A DNA stretch of 64,000 nt from Holtermannia corniformis (GCA_001599935.1 BCIJ01000048.1:16806-80805), one strand, 5' to 3'; positions 1 through 12,456 are shown, numbered from the stretch's first letter. Numbers and translations are program-made. The notes: generated by a model from the letters alone, not told the origin.

Positions 1-1894
1 AGCAGCGATCGGGCATCCGGTGCACGACGGACCTTCGTCTGCGGAAAGGAACGGCGTCAGCTTGGTCGACGTACGGGACGGCAAACGACGCACAGAGCTC
101 GTAGATCTTGGCGTCGCGGTACAGCTTCTCCATCGGCAGCTCGGTGTTGAACCCGGCGCCGCCAAAGACTGCTGGCGGTCAGTCCTGGTTGCGAGCACGT
201 ACTCTACACACCCTGCACGCCGAGATTGGCATTCTCCACGGCCGTCTTGGATGCAAACGCTTTGGCCATCGAGGCGTAGAACGCTGAGGCTGTAAGCTGG
301 TGCCACCGGATTGCAACGCACTGTTCTTCTCTCCCGCATCCTTGGCCCACGCGCTCTTCCATACCAACCCACGCGCAGCTTCGACTCCGATCGCCATGTC
401 GGCCAGCATGAACGCCACACCCTGGTGCTCGATGATCGGCTTGCCCATGGTCTGTACGATTAGCGCTGGTCATGCGAGCCGGTCGCACCCACCTTGCGTT
501 CCTGGGCATACCTTGTCGCTTCTTCGAGAGCGCGCTGGGCTAGGCCGACCGCGGCGGCCGCGACGAGCGGACGAGTAATGTCAAACGCCTTCATCGCGAC
601 TGAGCACCGTCAGCTTGACATCCTCCAAACACGACGCACTCTTGAAACCCTCGCCAGGCTTCCCAAGTACATTCTCGGGTGGCACGACCACATCCGTAAA
701 CGTCACCATCCGCGTGTCCGAGCAGCGTTGACCTGACATGTCAGCTCGCATCGCTCAGACAGACCGCACTGACCCATGTTGATCTCCTTCTTGCCAACCT
801 CGACGCCCGGCGTGTCCGCATCGACCACAAAGCCCGTCATCCCGCGTGACGCGGGTGCGTCAAGATCCGTCTTGGCGAGCACAAACTGGCGCAAACTGGC
901 GTCAGCTACGGCCAAGTTGGTCGTGGCAACGCACAAACCAGTTGGCGTGGCCGGCATTGGTGCTGCGTCCGTCAGGACTGTCGGCCAGGTCGCAGCCAGA
1001 CTTACATCCTGTAAACATCAGCACAACTCTGTGGGTACGACGCGGTACTAACCACATCTTGCTCCCGTTCAATACCCAGCTGTCACCCTTCTTCTCAGCG
1101 CGCGTCTTGATACCTGCTACGTCCGAGCCGGCGCTTGGCTCGGTCTATCCGGTTAATCAGCAAACATCCTCTGCTCGGACGGGACGTACCACACAGTACG
1201 CTGCCACCAGCGGCTCTTCTGTCATCCGCCCAAGGTACTTGGTCTTGGTCTCGTGACTAGCTGCAACAATCAACGGAGCCTCGGCCAACCCGTTGGCTGT
1301 GTGGGTGAGCGACGTTGAGCTTGGTACACACACTCACCCTCCATCGCCGTCTGCACGCCAGAGCAGCCAAACGCAAGTGACTCGGAGATGACGGCGCAGT
1401 CGAGAAGACCGAGACCGGGTCCTCCGTACTGCAGGCGATCAGTGAGTGGCAAACGCAATAGTTGGCCGCACCTCCTCGGGGATATGCGTGTTGAGCAGTC
1501 CGAGCGAGTGAGCCTCCTTCAGCAGCGGCCAGGGGTACTCCTATCGCGAGTCAGCTATGAACGACTTTATACAGGCAGCGAACGCACCATGGTCCGGTCA
1601 TAGTGCGCCGCTTGCGGTAGGATACTCTCGCGAGCAAACTTGACAGCGAGCTCTGGGATCGGTCAGCACCGACTGAGCAGCGTCAAGCTCGACACCTACC
1701 CTGGATCCCGCGTTGTTCGTCTGTAAGGGTAAAACTGACCGCTGTCTAGTGTCAGCCTGGTGTGTCCCGTTGCACCGCGCACACTGACGACCGGCTGGCG
1801 CGACGCTTGCATAGCTCCTCGACGTTGAAGCACGTCGGATCGGATGGCTGGAGCAGATGGAGCGTGCCACAGAGCGTGCAGTCGATGGTGCCAT
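1..1894 (-). CDS. mitochondrial acyl-CoA dehydrogenase, medium-chain type (3' end outside window)
   Basis: FAD-dependent oxidation of an acyl-CoA to the trans-2-enoyl-CoA, first step of mitochondrial beta-oxidation. The ATG at 1894 opens a Ser/Arg-rich presequence ([16 protein letters not shown]). After two short introns come [15 protein letters not shown], then [21 protein letters not shown] split in two exons, the domain-2 block [38 protein letters not shown], and the C-terminal helices with [20 protein letters not shown] and [16 protein letters not shown]. This order and wording match medium-chain acyl-CoA dehydrogenases. The gene has about nine short introns with CTGAC branch points. After IYELYEG near position 40 the reading departs from the family consensus, so a further intron or a local indel is likely there. 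Introns and joins were assigned by eye. Confidence 0.88.
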
Positions 1895-2232
1895 AGTGTA
1901 AGATCTTGCAAGAGTAACGAGGAAGACTGTGACCGCCTGGTTCGATGTTGTCTAGCGATGAAGAGGATCGACAGCGGGCGACCGGTAACTTGGCAACCGG
2001 CGATCGCTCGGCTGCACCCAGGCGCGCACTCAGGCTTGCGGGAGGGATACCATCCTATGCAGCGTGCTGGGATGCTACAGCTCCCTGAGAATGGAATCAA
2101 CCGAGTCGGACGATCGACCGAGAACCCAAAGGATGCCATGCGTTTTGTTTGCCTGCTGTCACCTAGACGAGCTACAGAAAAGTACTCTCCGCCTTGGACA
2201 GACTCATCTTGGACATCCTGCCCACCCCGATC
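1895..2232. promoter_or_regulatory. divergent intergenic region, acyl-CoA dehydrogenase / GNAT 1
   Basis: This 338 bp spacer separates two genes transcribed away from each other, so it must hold both promoters. I see no conserved protein, RNA or clear TATA box in it. An in-frame ATG at 2194 could extend the GNAT 1 protein by 13 residues. Confidence 0.5.
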
Positions 2233-2876
2233 ATGACGGTCATCTCAGCACCCAGCCAACTCACCTACCGCCTGGCCTGCGACGCCGATCAGCCCCTGTT
2301 GCAAGACTATCGCGTTCAGTGTGGATGGGGCCTGGAAAAGCTCAACGAGTACTGGGGTCACCCAGACCGACCTCTGTGCGTGCTGCTACTCGATGGCGAG
2401 GCGATTGGCATGGGCGGTTGGCTGCTAGAGATGCCCGGAGAGCCAGAGGTCGCGAGTCGGGCCACAAACACGGTCGAGATCAGTGAGTGATCATGGTTGG
2501 GCAAGAGCTGGACGGCTGAGATGCAGTCTCGCTATTCCTGATCGCGAGCAAGCAAGCCGGTGGGATCGGTAGCCGTGCGCTCGCCCTGCTCGAACAGGTA
2601 GCGAAAGACCGATTCGGAGCCAAAGTCGTGACCGTCTCGACGTCGGCGTACAAAGTCACTGGCGGGCCGGAAGCTTGGGGGGAAGAGATCAAGAGCGAGC
2701 CAGCCAGAGCACTAGGGTGGTACAAACGGATGGGCTATGAAGAGTATCAAGTGGGTTGTGCGACGGCCATGGTCTGTGCTGACATGCAGGCTCGGCGACC
2801 GCTGTATCCTCTTCCTCTGCCGGATGATCCAGACCGCAAGACGACGGCTGCGTTCTTGAAGAAATGCATCGCATGA
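2233..2876 (+). CDS. GNAT-family N-acetyltransferase, copy 1
   Basis: Predicted acetyl-CoA-dependent N-acetyltransferase of unknown substrate, 186 aa. Exons 2233-2482, 2527-2750 and 2790-2876 join in frame. The protein starts with a variable segment, then LLQDYRVQCGWGLEKLNEYW and a beta-strand region ending IGMGGWLLEM. The acetyl-CoA loop KQAGGIGSRALALLEQVA fits the GNAT motif A pattern Q/R-x-x-G-x-G/A, and a C-terminal GWYKRMGYEEYQ matches motif B. The ATG at 2233 was chosen because it aligns with the start of the neighbouring paralogue; an in-frame ATG at 2194 is the alternative. The next gene is a diverged duplicate with intron positions in the same places. Confidence 0.8.
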
Positions 2877-2952
2877 GCTGGTGAAAGGATGGCATCAAAG
2901 GATGTGACAGCTGACATGGCCGCATGCCCGATCTTGATCACTGACAACCGTG

Positions 2953-3604
2953 ATGGACTTGGCTGATCCACCACTCAGCCATCGTCCCGCATGCGCCGAC
3001 GACCTCGCACTGCTACAGCAGTACCGCGTCGAGTGTACTTGGGGCCTCGACCGGCTCAATCAACGATGGCTCGATCCCGATCGACCGCTCTGTGTGTTCA
3101 CTCTCGCCACGCCGCACGGTGATATCGACATTGGCATGGGCGGCTGGATCCTCAAGGATGCGGATGATCCACAAGCAGCAAGCCGGTCGCGAGGCGTCGT
3201 CCAACTCAGTGAGTGCAAGCATTCCCAGAGTGAGGTGCTGACGAGCCAGCATCATTGTACATCACCAAACGCTATCAACTGCGAGGATACGGTCGGCGCG
3301 CTCTCGAGATCCTCGAGCACGTCGCAAAAGAGCGACACCGAGCCAAGACGATCACAATCGAAGTGACCGCATACAACGTCACCCCTGTCCCGGGCGCAGA
3401 CTGGTTTCAAGAGCATGTCGGCGAGCCCAGCTGGCAGGTCGAGTGGTATCGTCGACAAGGATACGAGGTGTACCGCGTGCGTAGGCGTCGCTCGTGTTGC
3501 GGAGCTGACTTGGCCAGCCGAACGAAGCCAAGTATCCTAGCCCCACGCCCGGTCGGCCGGACTGGAGGTTGTCGGCTACCTTTATGCGCAAGCGGGTGGC
3601 ATAA
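2953..3604 (+). CDS. GNAT-family N-acetyltransferase, copy 2 (tandem paralogue)
   Basis: Second copy of the preceding acetyltransferase, 189 aa. Exons 2953-3208, 3250-3476 and 3518-3604 give a clean frame and stop. Shared landmarks are the Leu-rich LLQQYRVECTWGLDRLNQRW segment, DRPLCVF, IGMGGWIL, the acetyl-CoA loop YQLRGYGRRALEILEHVA and the C-terminal WYRRQGYEVYR. All intron positions correspond to those of copy 1, which shows tandem duplication after the introns were in place. The two proteins have diverged strongly outside these blocks, so substrates may differ. Only 76 bp separate the stop of copy 1 from this start, so the promoter is short or read-through transcription occurs. Substrate cannot be told from sequence. 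Confidence 0.8.
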
Positions 3605-3894
3605 GCATGCATGCCTGCCAAACATGACGGATGCCGATGAGATTGCCCTGATGAAGAAGCATCGCACGAGGCACGCAGATCCTTTGGCCGCACTCGTATC
3701 GATCAGCGAGACAGCAGCCAGCATCAGCTTCACGGCCTACTCGCTGCAGCTGCTCTCACGAAGAGCTGTGGTTGTCGCTCCATGGTGATGGTCAAGGACG
3801 AGCCCAGCTGCCATTACGGCACTCATTGCTTGGCAAGGGTCAGCTCAGCGACAAGATCGTCCATCACGACTTGACCAAGTGATACTAGCACGCC

Positions 3895-6727
3895 ATGGAG
3901 TGAGTAGACGATATGATTGTGCGCATCAACTAAGCCATTACAGGCATGTTCAAGTCAGCGGCGATTCAACAAGTCCGAGTTTGACAGAGGCCACTCACCA
4001 ATCTGCTGCCAACGAGCAAGCCAGTAAGAAGAGGAAGCGAGGCAGGACAGCGACGGCGTGCAAGGTAGGTGCCCAACTCGACCATGAAGCGAGCTGACGG
4101 CGTAGGCATGCAACATCCGCAAGCAACGGTGCGATGGCCTTCAACCGTGCAACCACTGCAGCCGCCGCGGCCTCGTCTTCTCGTGCGAGTACCCTACAGA
4201 CGCCAAGAATCCCCTGCATTCCCATCCTTCCGGTCATCACGATGCAGCTCATACATCGTCTCGACGCGAGCCGTTCGTCTGGCGGTCTGTCAGTGAAGCT
4301 GAGCAGCCGGCGGGCTCCTCGGTGGCCGACTCGCAGGGTGGCGAAGAGCCTGGGAATCCAGTGGTGCCGCAATTGAGTACAGAGGACGGTGACGCGCCCG
4401 CGTTCTATGGCAGCAATTACTTTGGCCCGGGTGCAGCTGCGCGAGTGATTGCCGTGAGTGTTTCGGCGCGCGGCTCGCACATGCTGATCTGCTCAGGGCG
4501 GGCTCAGCTCTGAAGTCGCACCCATGACTCACCACAGTACACTCGGCTCGTACCGCTCGTACCGCGCGGATCTCGACCCGTTCTGCCAAGTCTCTCAAGT
4601 CCGAGACTTTGTCGCCCTCCTTCCTCGAAGAAAGTCAGTCCATCCCGGCGCCTTCGCTAACACTGACTCGCTCAGAATCTGCGATGCTCTGATCGAACTC
4701 TTCTTCTCCGACTACAACGACCATGCGGATATCATCTGGCGGCCAGAGTTCCAAGCAAAGGTGAGTCACGTCAAGCCCACAAGCCAAGCTGACGAGCAGT
4801 ATGACCGCTTTTGGCGGCGATCATTCGAGTTTGAGGATCTGGCGCAGGTGGATATGCGATGGCTAGCTCGTGAGTTCATGGCTCAATATTCACTCACTCA
4901 CACTCGCAGTTCTGTTCGCCGTGTTGGCCTTTGGGTGTCTGCTCGAGTGGAAGTCGGATGAAGGCTTGCAAGGACTCGAAGAGCGTGAAGCCGCCAGCCG
5001 ATCATGGTACTGGGCATCGCGCCGTGCCATTGTCAGTGCGCCGACGTTCTACGGAGTGCGTACGCAATGCAAGCACCGAGCCAAGTTGACGCATCGCAGG
5101 AAAGCCTCGACATTGTCCGCGCAGGCTGCCTCGTCACTTGGTATCTCGTCATCAACCGGCGTGCGCCAGAGGTAAGCTACCGGCTCACGGGACGGGGCTG
5201 ACCGGGCTCAGGCGTGGCTCACGATCGGTTTTGGCGTCCGGTTCAGCCAGGCGCTAGGCTTACATGTTGATGGCGAGCGATGGGGCCTCTCGCCGAAAGA
5301 GGTCGAGCTCCGGCGTCGACTCTGGGCGCAGATTTACGTGCTGGACAGGTCGGTCTGCTCGCGATGACGCTCTCGCTGACTGTGCAGATGCATCTCACTG
5401 TTCCTCGGTCGACCTCTGAGTATCCAGAATGACCAGTCGGCGGTGGCCATGCCTTCCAACAGCAAGTCGCATGCAGGTCACTGTACAAGAGCTCACCCTC
5501 GCAGTCAACGATGAAGAGCTCGATAACCCGCCGGACCCGCCTCACCCACTCACGTACATCACCCGCACCACCTACCTGATCCTCAACAAGTCGCTCACAA
5601 CGGTGATTGGGCAGATGCAAAAGTGGGTAGACTACTTTGGCACTATCACGCTTATCCGCCAGTCTATGCTTTGGCATCATGCCGACGACGTACCGTCACG
5701 TCCTCCTTTCCGACAAAGAGCTCGTCAAATGGGCCGCCTCGCTCCCTCCCCACTTTCGGCTAGGCGACCCCATCACCACGCACGATCGAGCAAAGCCCTA
5801 TCTCGTCCCGCAACGTCTGTCGCTGCATTCGCGCTTCCACCTGACTCGGATCTCACTCCATCGGCCATTCCTCATGCGTGCGATCGTGGGCGACAGCTTT
5901 CAGATCTCGAGGACGATTGCGATTGATTCGGCGTTGGATGATCTCGCGCTGCGGCTGCAGCTGAGCGACGCAGATCCGTTGACGCGCTTTCAGTACATGA
6001 CGGTCAGTCGGGTCGTGATAAAGCTGTGCCGAGTGCTGACTTGTACAGGTCGCCGGCGGATTCAGTAGCTGCACGGTGAGTCGAACAGCCAGGCGTGACC
6101 GGCGCTGACAGTGCAGGTCCTTGGCACCGTCCTCATCCGCGATCCAGCCGGCAAGCTCGCGCCCAAGATCACCCGGATTCTACAAGCCTATCTCCAGCAG
6201 CAGCAAGCGAGTCCGCTCCACTGCTCGAGCTACAAGGCCGAGATCAGGGTCTTGGTCAGTTCCAGCGCACCAGTGGAAGGGCGTGCTGACACGCGGCTCA
6301 GGAAATGTGCTTGGCCCGCGCCAAAGCAGCTGAAGAGGAGATCTACTCGCGCGGCGAGTCGATGCAGACCACAGCCGTTTTGCACCGTCTCCCCCGCGAA
6401 CGCTATTCGTACTCGCGCGGTCACTCGCCGCCTCGACTCCCGCAACTCGCACCGATGCCAAACCAGCTCGCACCGATCCTCTCCCAGTCCCAGCCGCTGA
6501 CACCGTTTGGGCTCTCGGCACCGCCTTTCCCTGTACCGTGGGATACGGCGCCGACTGAACCGTCTCAGCCGTGGCTACCGAACGACGGGGTTGCCGATGG
6601 GTTCACAAACCTGCAGTTCCCGGATAACTGGGAGGACTGGGAGGATCTGATTGACAAGTTGACGTCGACGCATTCGCTCGTGTCGGACGCAGCGATGGGA
6701 GGGCAGCAGGGTGGCTATGTGCCGTGA
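3895..6727 (+). CDS. Zn2Cys6 fungal transcription factor with fungal_trans domain
   Basis: Nuclear DNA-binding regulator. A 5-nt first exon (ATG at 3895 then GTGAGT) splices to 3944, giving MEHVQVSGDS. A basic patch KKRKRGR precedes the zinc cluster, which is split by an intron at 4065-4105. The joined cluster reads C-KA-C-N-C and C-N-H-C, with six cysteines in the normal spacing. The middle region has the fungal_trans landmarks WRPEFQAK, FAVLAFGCLLEW, FGVRFSQALGLHVD and LRRRLWAQIYVLDR. The end is Pro/Gln-rich with an acidic EDWEDLID patch that could activate transcription. There are about ten short introns and the internal boundaries are approximate. Target genes are not indicated; neighbours are acetyltransferases and CAF-1. 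Confidence 0.85.
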
Positions 6728-7024
6728 GGCGGGAGGGTTGATGTATTGTTGTATGACTATACGGTTCGTGCGATCCGCCACATCCACTGTGATGGTCTTC
6801 TCTCGTCTTGCTTTCTTCGACAAGCCAGTCCGACTGTACACAAACAGCTCTCCGCCTGTTCAGCACCCTTCTGGCTGCCCCTCGGCAGTGTACACGCACA
6901 AAAGGCAGTATAGACAGGCTACACCATTGGCGAAATGACGTGCCCGCTTGCCGTGTGCAAACCCCGCGTCGGATGCACGCGTCTTGCTCGACGTCGTCTT
7001 TCGAGCTGCAACGAGCGGCAGGCG

Positions 7025-10000
7025 ATGGCGACGGCGAGCGAGCAGCAGCAGCATTCACCCGCAGTCATGGCAGCCAGCTTGGTCGCAGACAACATGGTAT
7101 CGCCAGCAGGCGTCAAGCGAAAGGCAGAGGACGGAGGGATGCACGGTCAGTGCAAGTCGATCACGTATGAGGGGAGTTGATGAGCGTGCAGCCGTTGGGA
7201 GCGAGGCTGCGTCCCCGGTCAGGCTCAATGGGGAGAACAAGGAGAATGGCAGCGTCAAAAAGATCAAGAAGACGGGTGAGCTGGTGCCGGGGATGGCCTC
7301 TCCGATAGCTCATACCTGCGGCAGCTGTCAAAGCTCCGTTGCTTGACCTCAAGAAACGCCGCATCACGCTCAAGCAGGACACAAGACCACTCGAGGCCCT
7401 GCAGCGCCACGACTGCTTCACGTCTTGTACGTCGGACCGCGGTGGATCGCCCGGCTGATCGTACCCAGTGTTGCGCGACTTTCACGCCCATCTCGACTCG
7501 CTTGACGGTCCACTCGAGCTGTTTCCGGAACGATTGCACGGTCTTGTCGTCTTGGCTGGCCACGAGAGGTACATCGAAGCTGCGCAGCGAGCTGAGCTCA
7601 CCCCGCAGTTCGGCTCCCTCTGCCACGACATTGGTCAAGTCGCTCAGGACTCTGCTCGAGAAGCCGAAATTCGACTTTGACGACGCCGAGGGGTCAAGCA
7701 CGACGAACATTGGCGGTCAGTACCGACCTGCACGGCGTGGCTACTGACGCATCCCAGCCGGCACCATCTCGACCAACGCCCTGACCACGGCCATCTCCCA
7801 ACTGCTCACTCAAACATCATACGGCTTCTTTCCGACCGACTTTCTCTCGACCGCTGCATCTTCCTCCTCCGCTGCCGCCACCAGCACGACGCCCAAGCTC
7901 CCTCCCTCACTCCAGTATACACGCTGGGAAGCTTCGGCCGCCGACCTCGACCGCTACCTCCCACCGCAGGCCAAGGATCTCATGAACGCACGACTCGAAG
8001 AGCGTCGCAAGCTGCGTGAAGAGTGTATGGCGGCGCTGGACGGGCTTGAAGTGGACCAAAGGCTCGAGTTGTTGGGTTTAGCCGCGCCGGCCGTCAAGGT
8101 AAAACGGGAGAGGGACAGCAGTATCGAAATCATCGAGGTTGTCGAGGAACAGCCAAAGGGTCGTGCGGGGTCCAAGAGCAAAGATGATAGTGCGTCGCCC
8201 GTCAAGTCACCCACCAAGCCGGGCAGGCCAAAGAAACCAGAGGTGTGTTCCTTTCATCTCCAGCTGTATAGAGCAGCAGACTGACGATGCGCAGGACGAG
8301 GAAACGCGCAAAAAGCGAGAGGAGAAGGAGGCCAAGAAAGTGTGAGTCGCTGCGGGTCCTTGCGACGCATAGCTGCTGATCTCGTCACCCGCAGCGAGCG
8401 CGAGCGCAAGACGGCTGAAAAACAATCCCAAAAGGAGGCAGCCGAGAAGCAACTCGCAAAGCAACAACAAATCTTTGGTGGCTTTCTCAAGAAGACGGCC
8501 GCTCAGACGTCACGGCAGAGTAGCCCGGACAAGGGCAAAGCGGGTACGCCTCGTTGCGCTGGCGGGTGGGACGTCGACTGATCTCGAACAGTGTCAGATT
8601 ACGCAAAGACGTTCCTGCCGTTCGTGACGCGCCCAAACGTTGAATTGGCGCCGTCAAATGCGTTCTTGCACAAGAGAACCGGCAGTGGACGGCGTGGCAA
8701 GGGCAGGCAGGTGGCATCGCAAGAAATGGAAACTTGGCTTCCGCATGGTATGTTTCTTGTGCGCCCGACTGCACCGGCTCACTCGACAGACTTTATCAAC
8801 GACCACCTCGATCGCTTCCCGCGATACAAGCGCCGCCGCCTGGTTGAAGGGCTCAAATCTGCTCCGCCCGACATTTCCGTGCGCGAAGTTTGGGACGCGC
8901 ATATCGACGCCGAGCTCTCCGGCACGCAGGATCCTCGCAAAGTATTGGATCAGCTCAAGGATCGCCAACGTTTTCCTTGGAAGACGTTTCTCTTCGATGG
9001 CCAAAACAGGCCGCCATACTCGGGTACGCTGCCTCGATTGCCGAGTAAGCGCCGCTGACTCTTGCAGGGACTTTTACCAAACGCTCGGCGGTCGTCGGTC
9101 CACGCACGCCTTTTGCGCAAGACCCCATCTTCGAGTACGGCTACGACTCTGATGACGACTGGGAGGATGCTGGCGGTGAAGACGTCGATGAGCAGGCGAA
9201 AGCGGCCGACGAGGACGAGGTCTCCGATAGCGAAGACGAGGGCGAGTTTGACGACTGGCTCGACGACTCGGACGACGTGGTCATGGCATCGCCGGGGGCG
9301 TCGGACGATATCCAGATTATCGAGTCGGATGGGACGCCGGCCGTATTCAAACCGGTTGTCAAGCGCAAGGAGCGCATCGTCAAACGCGTGCAAAAGCTGC
9401 CCGTCATCGTCAAGGGACCCGTGTGGGAATCTTGTATCGGCGAAGAGGGTTCTGATGGCCTTGAAGCGTTTCGAATTCAGCTGCTGAACGGTGCGTTGTC
9501 CGACTCGGATCGAAGTCGAGACTGACATCTCTAGACTCGCCATTCCCAATCGACCCGTTCAAGTGGCACTCTGCAGAGCCGAAACAGTCGTTGATCGCGC
9601 AAAAGGGCTTTGCCGTCGTTGGGCTCTCGAAAAAGGTGCCTTGCCTGTTCGAGACCAAACACACCAACGCGCCGACCGTCGACTCGAGCGCGTCACCTGC
9701 GCTAGCTATCATCAAAGCCCCGCCACCTCTTACCGCCCCGCCCCCCTTCAGCCTTGTCCAGCCATCCGAACCCAACAAGCTCAAGCCGCGCGCTGCAGTG
9801 CCCAAGGTTCCATTCCCCGCAGAGCACCTCCCGCGCCTCTTGCGCGCCATCGAAGGCAACACCAAGCCAAGGCTGGATCTCATCAGTCAGCTCAAGCTCG
9901 AGTTTGAAAAAGTCACGACCAAGATTGCGATCGAGCACAAGCTGAAAGAGGTCGCGACGCGCCAAGGGAAAGCAAAGGACTCCAAGTGGACTGTGAATCG

Positions 10001-10083
10001 TGACGCATGGGTGAGTGAGGTGGGTGCGCGGCAATGACGCTGACGCGCTACAGATCGCGGCTGGGATCGACCCTCCAAAGTGA
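7025..10083 (+). CDS. RLF2: Chromatin assembly factor 1, large subunit (p150/Cac1)
   Basis: Histone H3-H4 chaperone subunit that deposits nucleosomes behind the replication fork. Visible in order are: a Lys-rich N-terminus (ATG at 7025, MATASEQQQHS); LDLKKRRITL; a region ending NALTTAISQLLTQTSYGFFP; a KER-type charged coiled coil (EETRKKREEKEAKK through EREREKTAEK-like repeats) ending QQQIFGGFLKK; then FLPFVTRPNVELAPSN, RFPWKTFLFDGQNRPPYSGT, and the acidic DSDDDWEDAGGEDVDE block. The aromatic-Pro-Pro-Tyr-Gly-Thr-like block followed by an acidic stretch is the CHAF1A signature. The C-terminal exon after 10063 ends IAAGIDPPK. Introns are 40-55 nt and several were checked for frame. It is convergent with the next gene, stops 63 bp apart. 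Confidence 0.88.
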
Positions 10084-10146
10084 AGCGCAGAGCGCTTGCT
10101 TGAGCATTTGTATGTAGCCAACGTTGTGTATATGCCAAGATGCATC

Positions 10147-10893
10147 TCAGTGTATATTCCCTCCGACCTGGCCTGCGACTAGCGGCGAGACCGGGACCGA
10201 GACCCGTCGTCGATGGTTGTGCATTCGCTTCCTCGCTGCCGCTGCGCTCTTTGTCGCTTCCTGGGCGTACTCGGGGATCAGGCCCCGCCCAAACTCTCTC
10301 AGGAAGCCTTCGACGTCGGCGGGGGTGTTGTCGATTGCGTCAACGGCGAGGTAGAGCTCGCCGGCGGTGCGCTCAGTGGTGCGCTTGCGGAGGGGTGCGG
10401 GGGCCTGCTCAAGCTCAGGCTTCCCCCGCTGCAGCAAGGTCTCGCTCGGCGCCTGTGATGGGCTTTGCGACGTCGGACCAGAAGTGGGTGTGGAGTTCTC
10501 GCCAAACGTAGCGGATGGTGCGTTCGCCAAGCCCGTCGTGAACGGCACCTCGATCGCAGAGCTCGCCACGGTCGTCTCTGTAAACTCGAGCACCCGATTG
10601 ATCCGTTTCCCGTGCTTCCACCTCGGCGCGATCGTGGGCTCGAGTAGCGCCGGGAGGGGAGCGACGGGTCGCGCTTGGAACACGCTCTGGCGCCGTGATG
10701 TGGTCGGTCCAGCGTTGCGTACCTGTACTGCAAGGATTGCGAGCATGAGGAGGGTGGTGATGAGAAATGTATATCGCCGTTTAGGGAGGCGCGAGGCATA
10801 GGATGGCCGGTGGAGCACACTCGCGAGTGGGCGAGGCAGGGTTGGTAGCGTTGCGCACGGCATGCTGCCGATCGCTGGAGATGTCGGCGCCAT
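10147..10893 (-). CDS. unknown single-pass membrane protein
   Basis: Intronless 248 aa ORF with ATG at 10893. A basic, Pro-rich N-terminus of about 38 residues is followed by one hydrophobic segment (FLITTLLMLAILAVQV, residues about 43-58). The rest is a low-complexity Ser/Thr/Pro region and a C-terminal helix-rich part ending in a His/Arg patch (RKRMHNHRRRVSV). This suggests a type II membrane protein of the ER, Golgi or mitochondria with the C-terminus in the lumen, but orientation is inferred. I do not recognise a family. Lack of introns is unusual among its neighbours, yet the length and the convergent arrangement with the CAF-1 gene support a real gene. Confidence 0.6.
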   Translation of the reverse strand: MAPTSPAIGSMPCATLPTLPRPLASVLHRPSYASRLPKRRYTFLITTLLMLAILAVQVRNAGPTTSRRQSVFQARPVAPLPALLEPTIAPRWKHGKRINRVLEFTETTVASSAIEVPFTTGLANAPSATFGENSTPTSGPTSQSPSQAPSETLLQRGKPELEQAPAPLRKRTTERTAGELYLAVDAIDNTPADVEGFLREFGRGLIPEYAQEATKSAAAARKRMHNHRRRVSVPVSPLVAGQVGGNIH

Positions 10894-11013
10894 GGTGTCT
10901 CAGCTTTGCCAAGACGGCAGCCAGCCTTATTAACAGGTCCTGCAGGCGTCTTCACAACATCAACAAGTCAACACTGCTCGCTCGCAAAGTTGTGATCACA
11001 GCCAGCGAGTGCA

Positions 11014-12331
11014 TCACGCATCGACGGCCGCTTTGGCAAAACTCTCCACGAGCGCCTCGACCTCGTCCTCGCTGTCGCTTTCGGCCTGCTGCGCTTTTTG
11101 CCGGACAACGGCTCGCCAGTCTTCCTCTTCCTCCTCTTCCTCTTCGCCCTCGTCGGATGCTCCTTCAAGGTGATTTGCATTGCGGTGGAGCAGGCCGTCG
11201 TCGGCTTGGGCAGCTGCGGGGCTTTAGCACTCGAGGACAGGCAATGCAGACATACCCTTTGCAGCCCGGGATGCCGCCTGCTCCTCCTCGATGTCTCGCT
11301 GGATTTGCTCCTGCATCGCCATGACCTCCTCGTGCGTATGGCACTGCCGATACCGCTTGATGAGATTGCTATGGCTGGGTCAGAGACAGCCCAGGCTGGT
11401 TAGCTCGCCTCACCCGTTGAGCTTCCAGAACGAGTGGCCCCAGGTAAACTTGCTAAGCCTGTACTGTGTTAGCAGCTGGACGACTTTTCATCGCCACGCA
11501 CAAGTGCTCTGCCCAGTCGTCGTGGCCGGTGATGTAGAATCCAGCAGCAAGCGCCTCGACGCAGTTTAATCGCCAGGGTTTGCCATAGTTGACAGGGTTG
11601 GTCGCAATCAGGAATGGCACTGTCCATGCGTCAGTGTTATAGTAGCCAGATAGACTGTGCGCACGCAGTCGCTCGTCCCTGCTCTTGATCTTGCCAAACG
11701 GCACTTCCTCCAGTCTCGCCCACGAGCATTCCACAACGGCCATGCCCCCTATCCCAACGAGTTCGGTATCGCAAGGCGCGATCGGCTTTTTCCCCTGTGG
11801 TCTGAGAGATGCATCAGCTCTGCCCAGCGGTGAGGAACGACACCAGCACGCACGTAATCACAACACCTCGGAACCGCTGGCCGACTCGCAGGTTGCTGAT
11901 GAGCCCATGTCGAGCCAGCTTTTTCCCTGAACACCGCTTGGGATCGCAGTGATCAAAGTCCCACATGCCGACGGGGACCGAGATCTTGACTTCTGGTACG
12001 TCCTCATCGCTGTCTTCGTCCTCGTCGGTCTCGTCGCTGGCCTCGACTTCAGAGCCAGATCCCGACCCAGAAGCCTCGGCTGCGATGTGTCAGGCCTGTG
12101 TCCTTGTATATGATAGATCACAGTTGCTCACGCACCCCGCTCGACGATACTCTCTGGCTTGATCCCTCCCGTCGAACTCTCGACCGCCATCGACCCCGTC
12201 ACGGCTCGCAACGAGCTCCGTAGCGCCCTCTCCCGACCCGACCCCGTCTCTCTCGCCAGCTGACCGGCCTTGCCTCCCCGTCCCCTCGTCGGCTTGTGCC
12301 CGCCGCGTGCTGGCTTGCTTGGTTTGCCCAT
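11014..12331 (-). CDS. TSR3: 18S rRNA aminocarboxypropyltransferase
   Basis: SAM-dependent enzyme that adds the aminocarboxypropyl group to the hypermodified pseudouridine of 18S rRNA during late 40S maturation. The N-terminus is Gly/Arg/Lys-rich (MGKPSKPARGG), followed by an acidic Asp/Glu linker. The family core then reads MWDFDHCDPKRCSGKKLA, VVECSWARLEEVPFGKI, ERLLPFLIATNPVNYG (joined across an intron), PWRLNCVEALAAGFYI and KFTWGHSFWKLN. The tail is strongly acidic, with eight consecutive Glu, and ends SFAKAAVDA. The acidic C-terminal extension is common in fungal members. At least six introns of about 45-55 nt are present. The start lies 126 bp downstream of the QCR9 stop on the same strand, so its promoter must be very short. 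Confidence 0.92.
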
Positions 12332-12456
12332 CCTGGTTGCAAGTGGACGACAAGACGGCCGACGCGATCGCTTGTTTGTGCAGCAACCGAGAACGTCATT
12401 TGCAAATTAGAGTGAGAGACTATGCATGCGCGACCCCTGCTTCGCCCCTCGCTCGT

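Noticed and set aside
8950..9549. 199-codon minus-strand ORF
   Set aside because: Antisense to the acidic region of the CAF-1 subunit.
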